Positions 10,356-21,675 of a stretch of 64,000 nt of DNA are shown piece by piece; position 1 is the first letter of the stretch; each line of letters starts with the position of its first letter. The DNA is taken from assembly GCA_001600095.1 (NCBI GenBank), contig BCIX01000001.1, forward strand, positions 7,948,738-8,012,737. The letters run 5' to 3'. The stretch is from Bullera alba (lineage: Eukaryota > Basidiomycota > Tremellomycetes > Tremellales > Bulleraceae). Position numbers and translations under genes: made by a program. Under the pieces are notes generated by a model that worked only from the letters and a program-made list of their open reading frames with translations, was not told the DNA's origin and did not search any database.

Positions 10356-13253
10356 TCACCAATACTCGTCGTCATTCGCACCCAGCGTATCCTCTGGCAT
10401 GCGCATAAACTCCTGCAACTGGATGAGGAACTCCGGCTGGCCCTCCATCATGTCCCCTCCGACGACCTGGCCTCGGGCGGGGGATCCAGCGCGGGACTCT
10501 GTCCCAATGGCACGAAGGGTGCGTCTCACGAACCGCGCCACGTAGGCCGTAGCCACGTTGGTCTCGCCATTAGACGCTCGGGTGTGGGCGTGTAGGATCC
10601 GCTGGAGCAGCATGATCACTAGTGATTTAGAAGCTATAGTCGTCAAGTGGAATATCTGAGTCTGGATCAGCATCGAGACTCAGGTGCGCAGGTGGACTTA
10701 CATTGCGTAAAAGCACGACTAGCGCCGATGTCATGCACGACTCGGTGTCCTGCATCAACTCGAGTTCCCCGTTCTCTGCCAGAATGTCAATCTGATCCGC
10801 AACACGAGTGGCATCCGCGAGGCAATCGTCTATCCGGGACTGGTCGTATGGCGCATTCTCGAGATGATGCCGCTTGATGATGAGCAGAAAGTCGAGCGTA
10901 CACCAAAGACCGATATGCTCTTTTGAAAGGTCGAATCCGGGTTGTGGAGCTGCGAAAGAATCATATCAGCGCCGTGAAACACACCCTACTCTGCTGTAGA
11001 AACGACTCCGAAAGGGGACTGTACTCACCCTCTTTGGTGAACCACTTTGCTAAGAGCGACTCGCACTGGGATCGGATATTGTCCAACACCGCGTCGTAAT
11101 ACGCCGAGGAGGGGACTCTTGGCTCGCATATCGCTGCCCACTGGTCTTTAAGTTTACACAGTCTGTAAATGTCAGAGTTAGCCGCAGTCTCTTCGACTCG
11201 TTTGCGCTCATTCTGTCCGGCACATCAACACCGCCACGGAGGAGAATCCGCTCTGACCGTTGCCCTAGCTCATCTTCGCTATTGCCCCTGATTCCCCCAT
11301 ATCTCTCTTGGGGCGTCTCCAGATCCTTCCACTCCCCATTCATCCTAAAAGTGCCCGATAGACCGCCCACTCACTCGATAGAAAAGGCCACGTGCATGTC
11401 AACCGACGGACCCAGGTGGAGATGACTCCGAGCCCAGGACTCGGGCTGCTGGATCAGCGCAACTCTTCATAGTGGACTTACATCCGCCATATGGTTAGGC
11501 CGTATTGTCACCGGGAGGCCGTATGTCTGACTCAGCCTGCGAGATGGTCAGCTGTGCTCGGTGCATGGGTGAGCACTTACCCTCTGTCAAATGCTGTCGT
11601 GGCACTGCGTTAGTTATCCCACCTGGTCGATAGAGTACCAGCTCCTACGCACAGAATAGACCTGGAAGGATCAGCATGTATACCTCTTCACGGCGGTCAG
11701 GACTCACAGAACCACGTTCTCTCGATGTTCTACCAATCCAGACGACAATCAGCCTCCAACCATCTCCCACGCATCAGACCCCGCCTACGCACCAGGATCC
11801 GCCTCGCGGCCATCTCGTCTTCTGGCAAAGGCTGCTTCCTTGGGATATGCCAATACAGCTGATACCCGATCCTCAAAGCCGTGCCAATTTTGCGCCAGGC
11901 AGAGGTATCCGCCGGTTTCTTCCAGTACACCAATAGCATGATGGCCTGCACCACACCGACGTTCGCTGCACCGGCAGTGATGGCCCGGTCCAGCAGTGTC
12001 TGCGCGTGGGAAAGCAGTTGAGCGTGCAAATCCGCTCTGCTCATCTTGCTAGCTGCGGCCAACACCGCGCAAAATAGGACGGTCGAGGTGCTCCGGAGGT
12101 ACTGCAGTGTGTGCACTGGGAAACGATCAGCTCGGACAGGATGAACAGAGTGCAGGTGGGGACATACGCTTGGAGTCCAGTACCGCCACGAGATAGTTCA
12201 ATCGATCGTGGAAGCTGTCAAGAGTCAGTGAACATCCAGACGTCGAATACCAAGATCTGATCCAGTGACAGCCAACGCTCACAGTTCTACCAATGCGTGG
12301 GCCTCGAGCTCGCTCAAGATCATCAGGGTGACTAATCCCGTTAGTTTCCCCTCATTCTTCCAGCTCATACATTCACTCACCCGGGTCATCCCACTTCATT
12401 GCACCAGACTCTGCATCCGCCGACCGCTCCGTCCTGGCTGTTGCCCTGGGATGATTGTGGTAAAAGGGGAGATTTGGCGCATTGACTTGCAGTGTGCCGT
12501 CCTCCGGATCGAGATACTCTGACAAATCTAGGTTGGTTTTACCATTTCCATTCCCTTCTATACCACTTGTGCCGCCTGTATCATCCACACTGCCCAAGTC
12601 GCCGTGCGAGTCGCCGGTCATTGGATCATGAGGCTCGGAATACGTCTGGGATACCGTCATATCAAGTCCATTGAACGGTTGGTCGTTGAGTCCAGTCGGA
12701 TTCCACGGTTGGGAGAGGTGTGATGGTCCAGCTATAGGTGGTGAGAGGGACGATGGGATCGTGTTTTGTGCTGGATGAGGCATGGCATGATTGGTTGTAG
12801 TCGAGTTTGACATGGCGGGATCTGTGTATCCATTCCCGTTGGTAGTCGTGCTCGTATCGCGCCTGAGTTCATCAGCCACCTCGATTGTAGTCCGATGGAC
12901 AATGGGGTTTACATACCCCTCGGTGTTGGTCCGCGTCGGTCGACCACGGCGTTTCGTCACTGGAGGGAGGGTACAAGCCAATCCCTGCAATACTGCCATC
13001 TCATGAGCGCCGAGTCCAAACATCTCATCTCTTGCACTCACGACACCGGGTACAGGCTTGACTGAATCCATGACCTCTCAAACAGCGGACTTTGGTGGCT
13101 CTACACGCTTCACACCTATACTGCCGTCAGCGTCGATGACTGACTTGATCCCGCTATGACTGACGCCAATTTTGCTCGAGAGGGACCTGTCCGATTCTGT
13201 GTCGATGCCGAAGTCGACGTCTCCGCTGTCTGTACGAGTGACTGTTCCATCAT
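10356..13253 (-). CDS. Zn2Cys6 fungal transcription factor with middle homology region
   Basis: A sequence-specific nuclear regulator. The zinc cluster becomes visible only after removing two 49-nt introns, one of them inside the cluster (12993-13041). It then reads CEACRATKVRC, nine residues, and CTRCLLQGLAC, that is C-x2-C-x6-C-x9-C-x2-C-x6-C, preceded by RAKLA and followed by the basic KRRGRPTR. A long Ser/Asn/Gly/Thr-rich linker leads to a fungal-TF middle homology region (LLVYWKKPADTSAWRKIGTALRIGYQLYWHIPR, then NIERTWF after an intron). The tandem ATGs at 13253 and 13250 are the best start. The target genes are unknown. Its position beside the beta-mannosidase/transporter pair makes it a candidate local regulator, but this is not shown. 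Confidence 0.88.
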
Positions 13254-13926
13254 TGCCGTAGACCAAAGTGTGAGATGACCAGATACTTGGCCAGACCTAG
13301 ATGCACAACAGGGAGATGAGTGCGGTGAACCATGTAGGCGGCAAGAGCCCAAGACTGTCGACCGGTTCCCCACGCCGCGCTAATTACCCGAAAAGCCATT
13401 AGGACGGGAAGGGGATCTGCAGTTCTGGCAATTAGCGATTTCGTAATCCTGACCTCCCCCATTACGAATTCTGACTAATGGCGGGGCGAGTGGCAGAGCA
13501 GACACCTTTCATAACCGATCGACCGCCAGGCCGATGTAGCCCAGTCAATCAGTTGCATGCGCCGTCACTGAGCTCTTCCTTAGCCGGGATGAGGTCTTGC
13601 GTCGCCTTTTGGTAGTCGTTTGCATATATACGTGCACAATAGATGTCATTGATCAATAGCTACAACATAGATGTTATCCTTTGTTCTGAATCGCCTTTTT
13701 GCAGTATCCGGCAGAAGACTGCGGCCATTGTTCTAGCCCCCATCCCGATCTTCCAGCCAGACAAGATCTGACCAAGCTAGTTCCGAATTGGTGGTCCATT
13801 ATAGATAGATAACAAGCTTTCCCTTAGGCGAGGTGACACCATTCTTGAGCTCTTCGCACACCACTGCTGCCGATACCAACGCCTTCGATCCAATTGGCAA
13901 AGCGGGCCGGACCTAGCCGTTCCAGG
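13254..13926. other. 5' flank of Zn2Cys6 regulator / 3' flank of GRAM protein
   Basis: No supported gene. The part next to 13253 is the presumed promoter of the regulator. Confidence 0.4.
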
Positions 13927-15732
13927 TTATAGTGTCGCACCATAGGTCGGTTGGATCACCGGCCTGACAATGATAATCTCCTTTGGTCTCGATGTCCATT
14001 GGTATAGCAGACCCAGGAGGAGTAACACCGCCAATCCCATCAACCCCGTCATCATCGGGTTCTCAGTGATGGCCTCCACCGCGTCTCCATGTGATTTCAC
14101 TGCGACCTGTCCACCTTCACCGGTCGTCCCCTCCCCAGCCTCATCTACCTTCTCGTCCCCCTCGCTCGAGTCGTCCGACTCGCCGGCGGTCGAAACACCA
14201 AACTCGTCGGGATGCGCCTTGACGTGTCCCCGGATCTTCTTGGTCAACTGCTGATGATGCTCCTTCTGCCCTTTGATCACAGCGGGCGTGATTGTCGATT
14301 TCAGCCAAGAGCCAGAGGACCAGTCGCATTGAGTGGTGCAGTACATCCGAGTAGCGGGTTTGCCCCGCAGGACCGTTTTGCTGAGACATGTCCGTGTGCG
14401 GATCGTGAATCTAGGAGAAGTTAGCTCAGGTGGAGATACCGAGACTGCCTGAGCTAGACTGATTCACTCACTTCTTCCCCGATGGCACATCAGGCGTTTG
14501 CGTCTCGGAGATGATCTCATACGAGGACGAGGGGTCGGCGACGACTATCCTCTCAGAACCGACGCAGTCGGATTTCGAAGGGCCAATCGAGTTGTTCTGT
14601 CCATTGTCAGTGTGCATTCATCATGTCTGTGACCTGATATCAAGTCGGACTCACCATGTGCATGACATATGTCAAATCGCGTTTCTCCTCGCTGCCTTCT
14701 TTCACCCATTCGGTAAGGACGAGATCTAGGCCAGTTTCAGTCACCAGTTCTACCTCTTTTTCGCCCAAATGAGCACGGACACTGTCACTTACCCGTCAAC
14801 TTCTTGTCGTTGGTGTAGAAATCCGTCATAAACTCCTTGTCCCGGTACACCAGGTTGAACATCTTTTCCAGGGTGATAGGCAGTTTGACATCGATGGCGA
14901 GCTCTTTGAAGTGGTCTTTCCCAGTACACGAGGTCTCCTCCGCCTTGACATCTCCACCCTTTCCTGCACTACCCTCACTCGCACTTGATCCACTATCACT
15001 GCCCTCCACTGTGGCTGCCTTGCCCCCTCCAACGGCATTATCGTCGCCTTGCACCAGAGTCTCCGTACTGCCTCTATCCGACCAATCCTTGTATCTCCCC
15101 GGCGCATCGACTTTCCAGCACTGGACGATATCGTCGAACATGGCGTCCCGATCGCCTAGACTTCCATAGCCAATGTACTCGCCGTCGCCGTGCGCATCTT
15201 CGATAATGTAGATCGCATTCTGGATCCATTTCGCAGTCGTGCCCTTCTTCACAGAGGTAATGTTCGGTAGTGGGTGTATAGACTCGGTCTTGTAGCCGAG
15301 GATGTTGGATCGGAAGCAGAGGTGGTACTTCGTCAAGTAGAGTCTGCCGTGTAAGAGCACTTTGGCTTGGAGATCCCCAGATTGTGTCGCTATGACTGTG
15401 AGGTAGTCTTCGGGAGGGGTGTTGCTGGCGAAATCATCACTGGTGTCGCCCTTGTGCTCGTCCTTGCACGCGGCGTAGCGCTTCAAAAGCTCGTCGCCGA
15501 AGAACCGCTCGTACTCTGCCTGGCGCTTTCGCGAGACGTGTCCTGATCTCGACACAGTCGTTGCCGTCGTCGTGTTTGACTGGAATGATGATAAGGAGTC
15601 GGGCATCGATACTGTCGAATCACCTCGCTCTCGAGTCGCGGGATAGGGAAGCGAGATGGACGACGTCGACGCGGAGGCCGCGGCAGGTGAGTCCACTGGC
15701 CTGAGCGGCGCCGGACTTGGAGGTGGTGCCAT
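13927..15732 (-). CDS. GRAM-VASt domain membrane protein (Lam/Ltc-like sterol transfer)
   Basis: Proteins of this type (yeast Lam/Ysp, animal GRAMD1) sit in the ER at membrane contact sites and move sterol. The product starts MAPPPSPAPLRPVDSPAAA, with a Ser-rich leader of about 70 residues. A GRAM domain follows (LLHGRLYLTKYHLCFRS, then KKGTTAKWIQNAIYI), then an acidic Ser/Gly linker, then a VASt/StART-like domain (LPITLEKMFNLVYRDKEFMTDFY, with CDWSSGSWLKSTI late in the domain). A single C-terminal membrane helix (MMTGLMGLAVLLLLGLLYQW) ends about 23 residues before the stop. The open frame extends upstream to 15774 only through a TTG codon, so the ATG at 15732 is preferred. Only one VASt is present, as in GRAMD1 and unlike yeast Lam2/Lam4. 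Confidence 0.88.
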
Positions 15733-16390
15733 CCTGAATGTTGAGTGTCGGATGTGCTTGTGAGACGGGATCAAGTGCTGCTATTGAGCCAGAGAATGGG
15801 GTAAGGATGATTGATGATGGTTCGGGTTCCGAGTAGGTCGTGCGATGATCGTGCCGCGGGTCTGAGTTGAACGTTGACCGCCTCTGTGCAACCGACTCTT
15901 CCGTGGTGATTGCACTTCACGATTGTTGGCTGTTTCTGTTGGCCTTCAAGCACCTCTTATGGTATTTCTGAGACCGATGATGCTATGATCGAGTGCGTTG
16001 GACAAGGACAAAGCGATCACATCACGGACAACCTACGCAGCTGCTTACAGCTGATCATGCACGTCACTGCAAGGGTAAGCGGGCATCGCCGCCCGCGGAA
16101 AGCCAGTTGCTGGAACTCGCTAAGGCACACGGCCGCTCCCCGAGCCTCCGGCCTCCGAAGGCAGCCCGGGCCGCCCCCGAGGCCGAATCTATCCACTCAG
16201 CCAGATGTGGTGTCACTCGACCGCTCGTACGAGTACCGTAATCGATCAAGGTGCCCAAAGACTGAGCGTGATCGACACTCATGCAGTTCATGTCATCACT
16301 TTTCGTAGTATCGGGCTACAATGTACAGACGCGGTATTTGGTCTGAAACTCCTCCAGTTCTCGTCAAACTCGTCACCTCCTACTTGCCCT
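15733..16390. other. Gap between GRAM protein and DNA glycosylase
   Basis: No supported gene. A GC-rich stretch at about 16080-16190 is notable for composition only. The left part is the promoter side of the GRAM gene and the right part the 3' side of the glycosylase gene. Confidence 0.4.
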
Positions 16391-17545
16391 CTAGCGTGAT
16401 TTGATCTCCTCTCCGTCCTGCTTCTCGTCCTCAAGCTCCGCCTTGACTTCATCCTTGACCTCTCCCTTGAAGCTCTCCAGCCACTCGTCCTTGACCTCCT
16501 TGACATCCACCGGAACTCCCTTCCACCCATCCTTGAACGCCCGTCGGAGGTCGCAATTGCCAGCAGACCTTCCTCCGGCTTTACACTCCGCACACCGCTT
16601 CCCATGCGTGACCAAGAGGATATGCAAGGCATACTTCAGTTCGTCCGGTATACGCTTGTTGAGGTGATGATACGTTTGGTCTCGATTCGCCGTTTTCGGT
16701 CTCCAGCCCAATAACCCAGTGATGCGGTGAACGTGAGTGTCGACGGCGAAATCCTCTCTCTGTAGGCAAAAGAGCAGCACGCACGAGGCAGTCTTCGGTC
16801 CTACCCCATCAAAGGACAATAGCTCCGCCATGGCATCTTCCGTCGAAGCGGAATGTAGGTGATCCAGCGAGTACTCCCCATAAGCCTCCTTGGCCTGGTC
16901 TAATATCCTCAATATGACCTTTGACTTGACTTGGGAAAGGCCACCACATCGGATCGATTCCTCCAACTTGGCTTGACCGCCAGAGGCAATCGCATCCCAA
17001 TTATCGCTCCCGCCGTACGCTTTGTCCATGGACAACTTGGCTCGTGTCGAGTTGGTATCACTGGTATTCTGGGACAAGATGGTTCTCACCAAGGCATCCA
17101 GGACAGAGGGAGAGGCGCCGCATCCTGCTCTCGTTGTCGAGGCTACCACTTTCTCAGGCCGCAATCGCTCTCCGTGGAGTTTGACCAATATCGAATGAGC
17201 CAGATGGGATTCTTCGGGTAGAGGTCGAGCGAAGCTTGGGAAAGGGGATTCTGTCGAGTACTTGGAGTGAAGAGCCGACTTTCGGGCAGACAGGGTAGCA
17301 CCTTGCGAAGACGATGCTTTCGATTTTGGCGTTTTGGGCGAGCTTATATCCGGTTTTGAATCACCTTCCGAAACCTCGACGAGTGGCTCGGCATCCTTCT
17401 CATCCTTAATTTCGCTCTTGACACTTCCCCTTGTCGTTCTTGTCCGCTTCGAGGGTGTGATCACTCCATCTTTCGGTGAGCTTGAGCGTTCGCGCTTGAC
17501 CGCCGGTGATGGGTTGGTCCTCGTGGACTTCCTTGCAGCCGCCAT
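16391..17545 (-). CDS. HhH-GPD DNA glycosylase, endonuclease III-like
   Basis: A base-excision repair glycosylase/AP lyase, intronless, 384 residues. The N-terminal 100 residues are Lys/Ser/Arg-rich with nuclear-targeting character (KRERSSSPKD, PSKRTRTTRG). The core has LVRTILSQNTSD and the helix-hairpin-helix LLSFDGVGPKTASC with the family's catalytic Lys position, then AVDTHVHRITGLLGW with the catalytic Asp. Downstream, where bacterial Nth carries four cysteines in C-x6-C-x2-C-x5-C spacing, this protein has only HGKRCAEC and a later CDLRR, so the iron-sulphur site is atypical or absent. This matches a eukaryotic Nth-like subgroup better than canonical NTH1. The reading frame continues upstream to 17632 but only from a TTG codon. 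Confidence 0.87.
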   Translation of the reverse strand: MAAARKSTRTNPSPAVKRERSSSPKDGVITPSKRTRTTRGSVKSEIKDEKDAEPLVEVSEGDSKPDISSPKTPKSKASSSQGATLSARKSALHSKYSTESPFPSFARPLPEESHLAHSILVKLHGERLRPEKVVASTTRAGCGASPSVLDALVRTILSQNTSDTNSTRAKLSMDKAYGGSDNWDAIASGGQAKLEESIRCGGLSQVKSKVILRILDQAKEAYGEYSLDHLHSASTEDAMAELLSFDGVGPKTASCVLLFCLQREDFAVDTHVHRITGLLGWRPKTANRDQTYHHLNKRIPDELKYALHILLVTHGKRCAECKAGGRSAGNCDLRRAFKDGWKGVPVDVKEVKDEWLESFKGEVKDEVKAELEDEKQDGEEIKSR

Positions 17546-18036
17546 GGTCGAGTGGAGTTTTGTCTGTGGCGAGAGACTATGTATACTGCGTGGGCCCAGT
17601 CTGAGTATAGGCTGAGTGATCACTGTGGTCAAGTAAGGGTGCTTCTTGACTAACTAGAATCGCTGCTCAGTGCTCACCACTGCACCACCAGTCCACCACT
17701 GGCACATCTTGCAATCGGCCTCGATCAAAACTCAGAGCTCAGAGCCCAGATCTCACAGCTCATGACGTCAGTGGGGCGGCGATCTCCGGTCAGCGTGGGT
17801 TGGGAGCGGTGACAACGGTGAAGTTCATAGCGAGCAAGCAGTACAAGGCAGTGACGACACGTCTCCAGACAACACAGGCACAGATGCATAACAACCAGTT
17901 GAAGGCTTCCCAAAATTCTATGAATCAGACGTTGAACCAAGCGGCCAGGTAGAGCTGGCCTAATCCAGCTTTACGATCCGGACGTTTCTGTCCGGTATGA
18001 GCGGCCTCCCCCGAAGGGCAGAGCAAGTGTACGGCC
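17546..18036. other. 5' flank of DNA glycosylase / 3' flank of permease
   Basis: No gene supported; short shadow frames only. Confidence 0.4.
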
Positions 18037-20458
18037 TCACAACCCGGTGTGCCCGTTGGGAGGGCCGGTGTAGTGCTTCCGGCCGTTGATGACATACCAG
18101 ACCAGAGACATGGCGGCAAAGCCGACCGCAACGACGGCGGCGTCTGTTGGAGGTCAGCAGGAGCTCGATTATAACCGAATAACAATTATCGACTCACAGT
18201 TCATGTTCTGTAGAGTGACTGGTAGAACAGTCGGGAAGGACAGAATCGGGATAGCGAGGATGTACCAGGCGATAGAGACACTGATCAGGATCAGCTCGTA
18301 TCCGGTCGATCCCATATGCAGTCGAGGGGAATGCAGCCACTCACACGTTGCAGAAGAAGCCAAACTTCCCCTTGTAGTACTTGGCACCCTTGATCTTGTT
18401 CCGGCCCTCGCAGAATGAGATCAAGATGGGGAGGAAGCAAGCGCCTCCCAGCGACAACACCGAAACACCGAGGAAGGCGTTGAAGGCAGCCAGCGATCCA
18501 AAGTAGATACAAGCCAGGGCACACTGGATCACAGAGTGGAGCAAGAATCCGTTGACGGGCAGACCGAGTGAGCTGGACGTCTTGCCGAAGAATCGTTTAC
18601 CAGGAAGACCACCGTCTCGAGCAAAGCTACGTCGACGATCAGTACACTTGTCTCGTTTCATAGTGCCACGAAGAGAGTGGAAACGACTCACGCCCACACA
18701 CATCGCGAGGCAGCTTGCGAGCAAGCTAGACCGCACGAAAGACCGATGATCAGGACTGGCGGAGTCAGCTGACCATTCCTCTGTCACATCGACAATCACA
18801 CGAGTCGTGGCACCAAAACTCACTGAGGAAAAACAAGCCGAACGCAGCCCGGTTCGTTCCCGTCGCCTCGAGGAAGATCTGGGGCAGGGGTTGACCAGTC
18901 GGACTTGCCAGGATAGTGGATAGATCTCCGAGCGTAAACATGATGACCAGAAGGAACATCATTCCAAGAGTTCCGCTAAAGATGGGTTAGCTGGCGACTC
19001 TGTGAAATATCGATGATTACTCACTTGACAACGACGCCCCAGACCCTGAGCAAATGCTGGTCAGCTTCAGATCTCAACCTTGTCATGATCGCGCAAGCTA
19101 GTCCACTTACATTGCCCGTGGGATAGTGGTCTCTGGCTTCTTGGCCTCTTCAGCCATAGCTGGCAACATACCGGTAGCACTGAAGCAGTACGCTCCCTGG
19201 ATCAATCCGAGCACCCATTGCTAGAGAGGGTGAGCGGCATCCTAATTCAATCCCGACACTACCCACCATTCCTTGAGGCCATCCAGCACCGACGTCGACA
19301 AACTCGCTATCACACAAGTCAGCACGGCACAACTAAAGCCGCATTTTGCTCACGTGAAGACGTATGAGGCGGAACGACGGCCAGAGGACGCAGTGACAGA
19401 AAGAGTGATTACAGTAGCGATTACACTGGGGTAGAGGTCAGCTCCGCGAAGGTTACTGCACTATGATCTCGTACTCACGCCGAGACGATCAGGACGATCG
19501 TGAACATCTACTGGGTTAGCTTTGCTCCCTATTGCCACACTTACATCGACGTAGTGCAGGTAGTGCTGGCCAAGCATGGCGATGATACCGAGGACGATGA
19601 TGCTAGTCAGGGTGTCAGAGCTGCGAATCATTCATTCTCTCCCGAAGACTCACATGGCGATAGCGGTGAGGACGGTGTGGAAAGGCTGTGGTGCGTAATC
19701 AGGGTGGAACACTGTGAGATGTGAGTATGATATCAACTCGATAATTGTTCTTCAGACTCACGGATTACAGAAGACAAGATGAGTTGGGCAGTACTATTAT
19801 TATACTCAGCTTCAACCCCTTCAAGTGACTTAGAGCACTCACGCGAAGTTCACTGCGAGCGTGACGGTGATATTTCCGACGACCGACAACCATCCGACGA
19901 TCCACGAAGCCAGAGGCTTGAGCTTGGGCGGAGACAGCATGTACGACCAATAGTACACACCGCCCGAGACGGGATACTGAGACGCAATCTCGCCGAGGGA
20001 GACGGCCACGCAGACGTAAATACAGGACATGATGAGCCAGTCCCAGATGGCGACCATGGCACCGCCGTTGCCGAGGGTGTAGAAGAAGGTTGTCGAGAGA
20101 CCGTAGGGCACGGAGCTGAGGACAATTGTCATCATCCACATGTTGAAGAAGCTCTTGGTCTAGGCATCAAAGTCAGCACAGGTCGCAGTGGTTTGTGCTC
20201 AGACTTTGCTCGGACGTACTCGAGGTAATTCCTGTGCATAGCTATTACTGGTCAGTACAGTCTTCTTTCTTACACCAGAGAGCTCTCTACTCACCCGAAA
20301 CCTTCGATGAGAGCTCTGTCGTCGTCGAGAATGACCGCGCCATCGTGGTACTCTCCCGCACCATGGTGCTCGTCTGAGCGTAAAGTCAGTAGGGCACGTG
20401 CAATCGACTCACGCTTCAGTTCATTATCGCCGACTTCATGAGTCCTGTGTGCGCTCAT
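18037..20458 (-). CDS. Amino-acid/GABA-type permease (APC superfamily, UGA4-like)
   Basis: An integral membrane permease for amino acids, GABA or polyamines. The gene is broken by many introns, a dozen or so. The start is MSAHRTHEVGDNELKR; a cytosolic tail follows and then the core KSFFNMWMMTIVLSSVPYGL, ISLGEIASQYP-like EIASQYPVSGGVYYWSYM and WLSVVGNITVTLAVNFA, in the order seen in fungal GABA/choline permeases. About twelve hydrophobic helices can be placed. The C-terminus is WYVINGRKHYTGPPNGHTGL, a common ending motif of this family. Upstream lie clustered GATA sites (20646-20778) that suggest nitrogen regulation. The substrate is not decided by sequence. Confidence 0.85.
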
Positions 20459-20645
20459 TGTGGCGGTGAGCGCAGATGATGAGAGTGCGCAAACGAGAGA
20501 CTATACACAGAGATAGCGACGATGAAGGATGAAGGGTAGAGGGTGAAAGAGACGAGCACAGTCAAAACAAGAACAGCCAAACAGCGACCGGTTCGCTGGC
20601 TGCCTTTTTTTTCAATTCCCGCGCGGCAAGTTTGTCGCCAGTTGC

Positions 20646-20778
20646 CTTATCGGGTGGTGGTCGTGTGACATCTTCAGCCAACGGGTGGCATGGCGTTCAT
20701 GCATCTGCTTCATGGTCATGTCTGATCACTAGGTGGCTGTGACCTGCTCTGACATGCACTACGAGGAAGATAAGATAA
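20646..20778. promoter_or_regulatory. GATA-factor site cluster upstream of permease
   Basis: CTTATC at 20646-20651 and a tandem GATAAGATAA at 20769-20778, about 190-320 bases upstream of the permease ATG. Fungal nitrogen GATA factors (AreA/Gat1 type) recognise this core. The function is inferred. Confidence 0.4.
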
Positions 20779-21483
20779 CCATCACATTCGTCATGCCCTC
20801 CGGCTCTCTTCCGTACGTGCTCTAGGCCGCCCTCTCGCCAAGGGCCGATCAGCCACTGGCTAAGCGAGGCAAGATCGATGAAATTGCAGAGATGAAGCAA
20901 GGATCATGAGTGCAGCCGCGATGTTTCGAGTGTCTATACTGCCTACATCGTAGCCTCCAGTCAAGTTGTCAACGTTTGCCGTCCAAAGGGGGCAGCGACC
21001 ACAGTATGAGTACTCAGTAGACCAAAGAAAGGCGGAGTGCGCCATTTCACTACGCTGAGCGACTGCGACACACGTTCTCCTCCAGTCAAGTCATCAATCG
21101 TGTCGGTATATAGTAAGTTGCAAGCCTGTTGAGAATTCCTGCATTGCGACATGATGCGCACGACCGGCAGGGCCGAAGGCTCCGGAATGTAAGGGATGGA
21201 TGTCAAGTGGATCTCACTAGTGGGAGCGCCCGGTAAGTCATTCTGGGTCTGGAGCGGCTCACTACTACTCGTCCTACGCCATGTCGGCTTTCGTCCGACT
21301 CGCTTTCGGGCTCAAAATCGTTCTGTCTCTCTCAGCTTTCTCCTCTTGCCTCCTCTTGCGCCCAATGTGGGTCCTACATGACGATGATGCTGCCCGCCCA
21401 CGCCGCATACAAGTCAGTAAGCTTGTCCTCCGGAGTCGCCGGTGTCGGCATGGACTAGCGTTACTAGCGTCGATTCGGTGATG

Positions 21484-21529
21484 AACGTGGTTAACGTGTT
21501 TCGGGCTCACCATGTCCACTTGGCACGTT
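21484..21529. promoter_or_regulatory. Three CACGTT (Pho4-like) motifs upstream of PhoD
   Basis: AACGTG at 21484-21489 and 21493-21498 (reverse of CACGTT) and CACGTT at 21524-21529, 147-192 bases before the ATG; a CCAAT box lies at 21553-21557. CACGTT/CACGTG are Pho4-type bHLH sites in phosphate regulation. Confidence 0.35.
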
Positions 21530-21675
21530 CATCATCTCACTCTGATCTCTGACCAATCACCATCGCTCCAACTCACCTCTAGCACCCGACACCTTGACAA
21601 AGAGCTCACATCCCACTGGTACATATACCCCTCGCACTCTACCATGCATCATCACCCATCAACACTTATCCGACA

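Larger units (their letters stand above)
20459..21675. promoter_or_regulatory. Shared divergent promoter of permease and PhoD phosphatase
   Basis: About 1.2 kb without a supported gene. It carries GATA sites near the permease end and E-box-like CACGTT sites near the phosphatase end (listed separately). Two short similar words beginning CCAGTCAAGT occur near 20957 and 21084. Confidence 0.45.

Noticed and set aside
17546..17632. N-terminal extension of the DNA glycosylase resembling a mitochondrial presequence (basic, no acidic residues)
   Set aside because: The extended frame starts with TTG, not ATG, and no upstream ATG is in frame. Without evidence for non-AUG initiation the start at 17545 is preferred.
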